A stretch of 64,000 bases of DNA from contig OZ026601.1 of NCBI GenBank assembly GCA_964020085.1, positions 8,673,835 through 8,737,834 of the forward strand. The letters are read 5' to 3'. Source of the DNA: Micromussa lordhowensis. Lineage: Eukaryota > Cnidaria > Anthozoa > Scleractinia > Lobophylliidae. The position numbers were made by a program, and so were the translations under genes. Positions 62,878 through 64,000 of the stretch are shown piece after piece. How positions within the stretch are numbered: position 1 is the stretch's first letter; each line of letters begins with the position of its first letter. The notes under the pieces are model-generated. The model searched no databases and was not told the DNA's origin. It saw only the letters and a program-made list of their open reading frames with translations.

Positions 62878-64000
62878 AACTGTGAACAAAAACTTTTACG
62901 TCGATGACTGCTTGAAGTCAGTTGAAAGCGAAAGTATGGCCATTAAGCTTGTGCCTAAACTCAGTGAACTGTTAATGAAAGGAGGCTTCCATTTAACCAA
63001 ATGGCTGTGTAACTCCCCGAAGGTGCTTGCAACTATCCCTGAGTCAGAGAGGGCAAGTTCTGTGATTTCAGAGCTCGATTGTGAAGACATGCCAACCGAG
63101 CGGGCCCTTGGCGTTAGATGGAATTTAGAATCAGACACGTTTGGATTTAAAGTGAAGTTTAAGGACAAGCCTCTAACCCACCGTGGGATGTTGTCTATAG
63201 TGAGTTCAGTGTATGACCCGTTTGGATTTGTTAGCCCATTTGTACTACCTGCTAAAGCTGTCCTGCAGGACCTATGTAGAAGAGGACTGGGTTGGGACGA
63301 AGCTATCCCGGAGGAAAGCCTTAAGTGCTGGAAAGAATGGCTTTCCGAACTCCCTCGACTGGAAGAGTTTTCCATTGACCGTTGTATAAAGCCGTACGGG
63401 TTTGGGAAGATCTCCACAAGCCAACTTCATCACTTCAGTGATGCATCGCAGGTTGGTTATGGTGCAGTCACCTACCTTCGTCTCGTTGGTGAAGGAGGCC
63501 AGGTCCATTGTACACTTCTCGTGGCAAAGTCGAGACTTGCCCCCTTGAAGTCCATTAGTATTCCACGACTGGAGCTGTCTGCAGCAACTGTGGCTGTCAG
63601 ACTTGACAAGATGATAAGGAGAGAGTTAGAGTTGCCTGTGGATGAATCAGTCTTCTGGACAGATAGTACGGTAGTGCTGAAGTACATAGCCAACAGTAAC
63701 ACAAGGTTTCACACCTTCGTGGCAAACAGAGTGTCTCAAATTCTTGATGGTTCTACTCCTGTCCAGTGGAGACATGTCCCAACTAAGTTGAACCCCGCTG
63801 ACGATGCGTCAAGGGGACTTAAGGTCGAGGCTCCTCTAACATCTACCCGGTGGAAAATAGGCCCGTCCTTCCTGTGGAAGCAGAAAGATAAGTGGCCAAA
63901 TCAGCCCAGTATTGAGAAAATTTCTAGAGATGACCCTGAAGTCAAGAAAACAATCTCGGTCGGCGCTCTGCATATGAAAGAAGCTACTGTTAAAATCGAT
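62867..64000 (+). pseudogene. BEL reverse transcriptase C-part and RNase H
   Basis: Open to the window end (378 codons). NFYVDDCLKSV is motif C (YxDD); GFHLTKWLCNSP and LGVRWN follow; then RNase H acidic positions in HHFSDASQVGYGAV, IPRLELSAATVAVRL, VFWTDSTVVLKYI and NPADDASRG. This part is intact as far as it goes; listed as pseudogene because the frame upstream is broken. Confidence 0.85.

Larger units (their letters stand above)
59070..64000 (+). mobile_element. BEL/Pao LTR retrotransposon, 5' part
   Basis: The receptor B intron unit (AATAAGTGTAATGATAATATCTA, seen also near 52770 and 53050) is broken at about 59070, where TGTAAGCTTGAG begins; TG is a standard LTR start. A 5' LTR and leader of about 500 bp precede coding sequence for gag, zinc knuckles, protease region, reverse transcriptase and RNase H. 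Five or more breaks in frame show it is inactive. The 3' half and second LTR lie beyond the window. Confidence 0.85.

Overview
The window looks like nuclear DNA of a cnidarian, most probably a stony coral or close anthozoan relative. It is AT-rich, has split genes with canonical GT/AG introns, and is packed with foldback MITEs, tRNA-derived SINEs and LINE, Penelope, BEL, Harbinger, Mutator-like, Helitron-like and Polinton-like pieces. The species is inferred from the gene and repeat families, not read from a marker gene. Layout: 1-8.2 kb is a graveyard of transposable elements: a Mutator-like transposase/exonuclease pseudogene (4-1893), a Helitron-associated fragment (3079-3271), a long foldback element (4256-4935), a type-B DNA polymerase fragment (5105-5400) and a LINE 3' end. 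8236-14228 is an apparently complete PIF/Harbinger transposon with matching terminal inverted repeats, a spliced Myb/SANT-like (NAIF1-like) gene on + and a spliced HARBI1-like transposase on -. 15177-18061 is a second TIR-bounded element carrying a two-exon C2H2-finger gene of uncertain superfamily. 18.1-59.0 kb holds the main host content: two tandem minus-strand paralogs of a large membrane receptor. Each has a leucine-rich-repeat (LRR) ectodomain built from short exons, a cysteine-rich GCC2/GCC3-like module and a C-terminal part with about eight or nine membrane segments. Receptor A (18122-32980) is complete from signal peptide to stop, with 15 exons and 1051 codons, but has one in-frame TGA at codon 361 that would leave only a secreted LRR ectodomain. 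Receptor B (from 38466 to beyond 59019) has an open C-terminal half and a larger LRR exon array; its 5' end lies beyond a BEL/Pao retrotransposon (59070 to the window end) inserted in one of its introns. How it fits together: A and B are products of a segmental tandem duplication; similarity extends past their 3' ends (14.6-14.7 kb matches 38.1-38.2 kb) and into introns. Because the copies are alignable, many transposons show up as filled sites in one copy and empty in the other. The LRR exons are nearly all 72 nt with phase 2 at both ends, so they can be gained, lost or skipped without changing frame; several decayed LRR exons lie between live ones. Two exon types use GC rather than GT donors. 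All reading is by eye; exon models rest on splice-site phase agreement and A/B comparison, not on transcript data.
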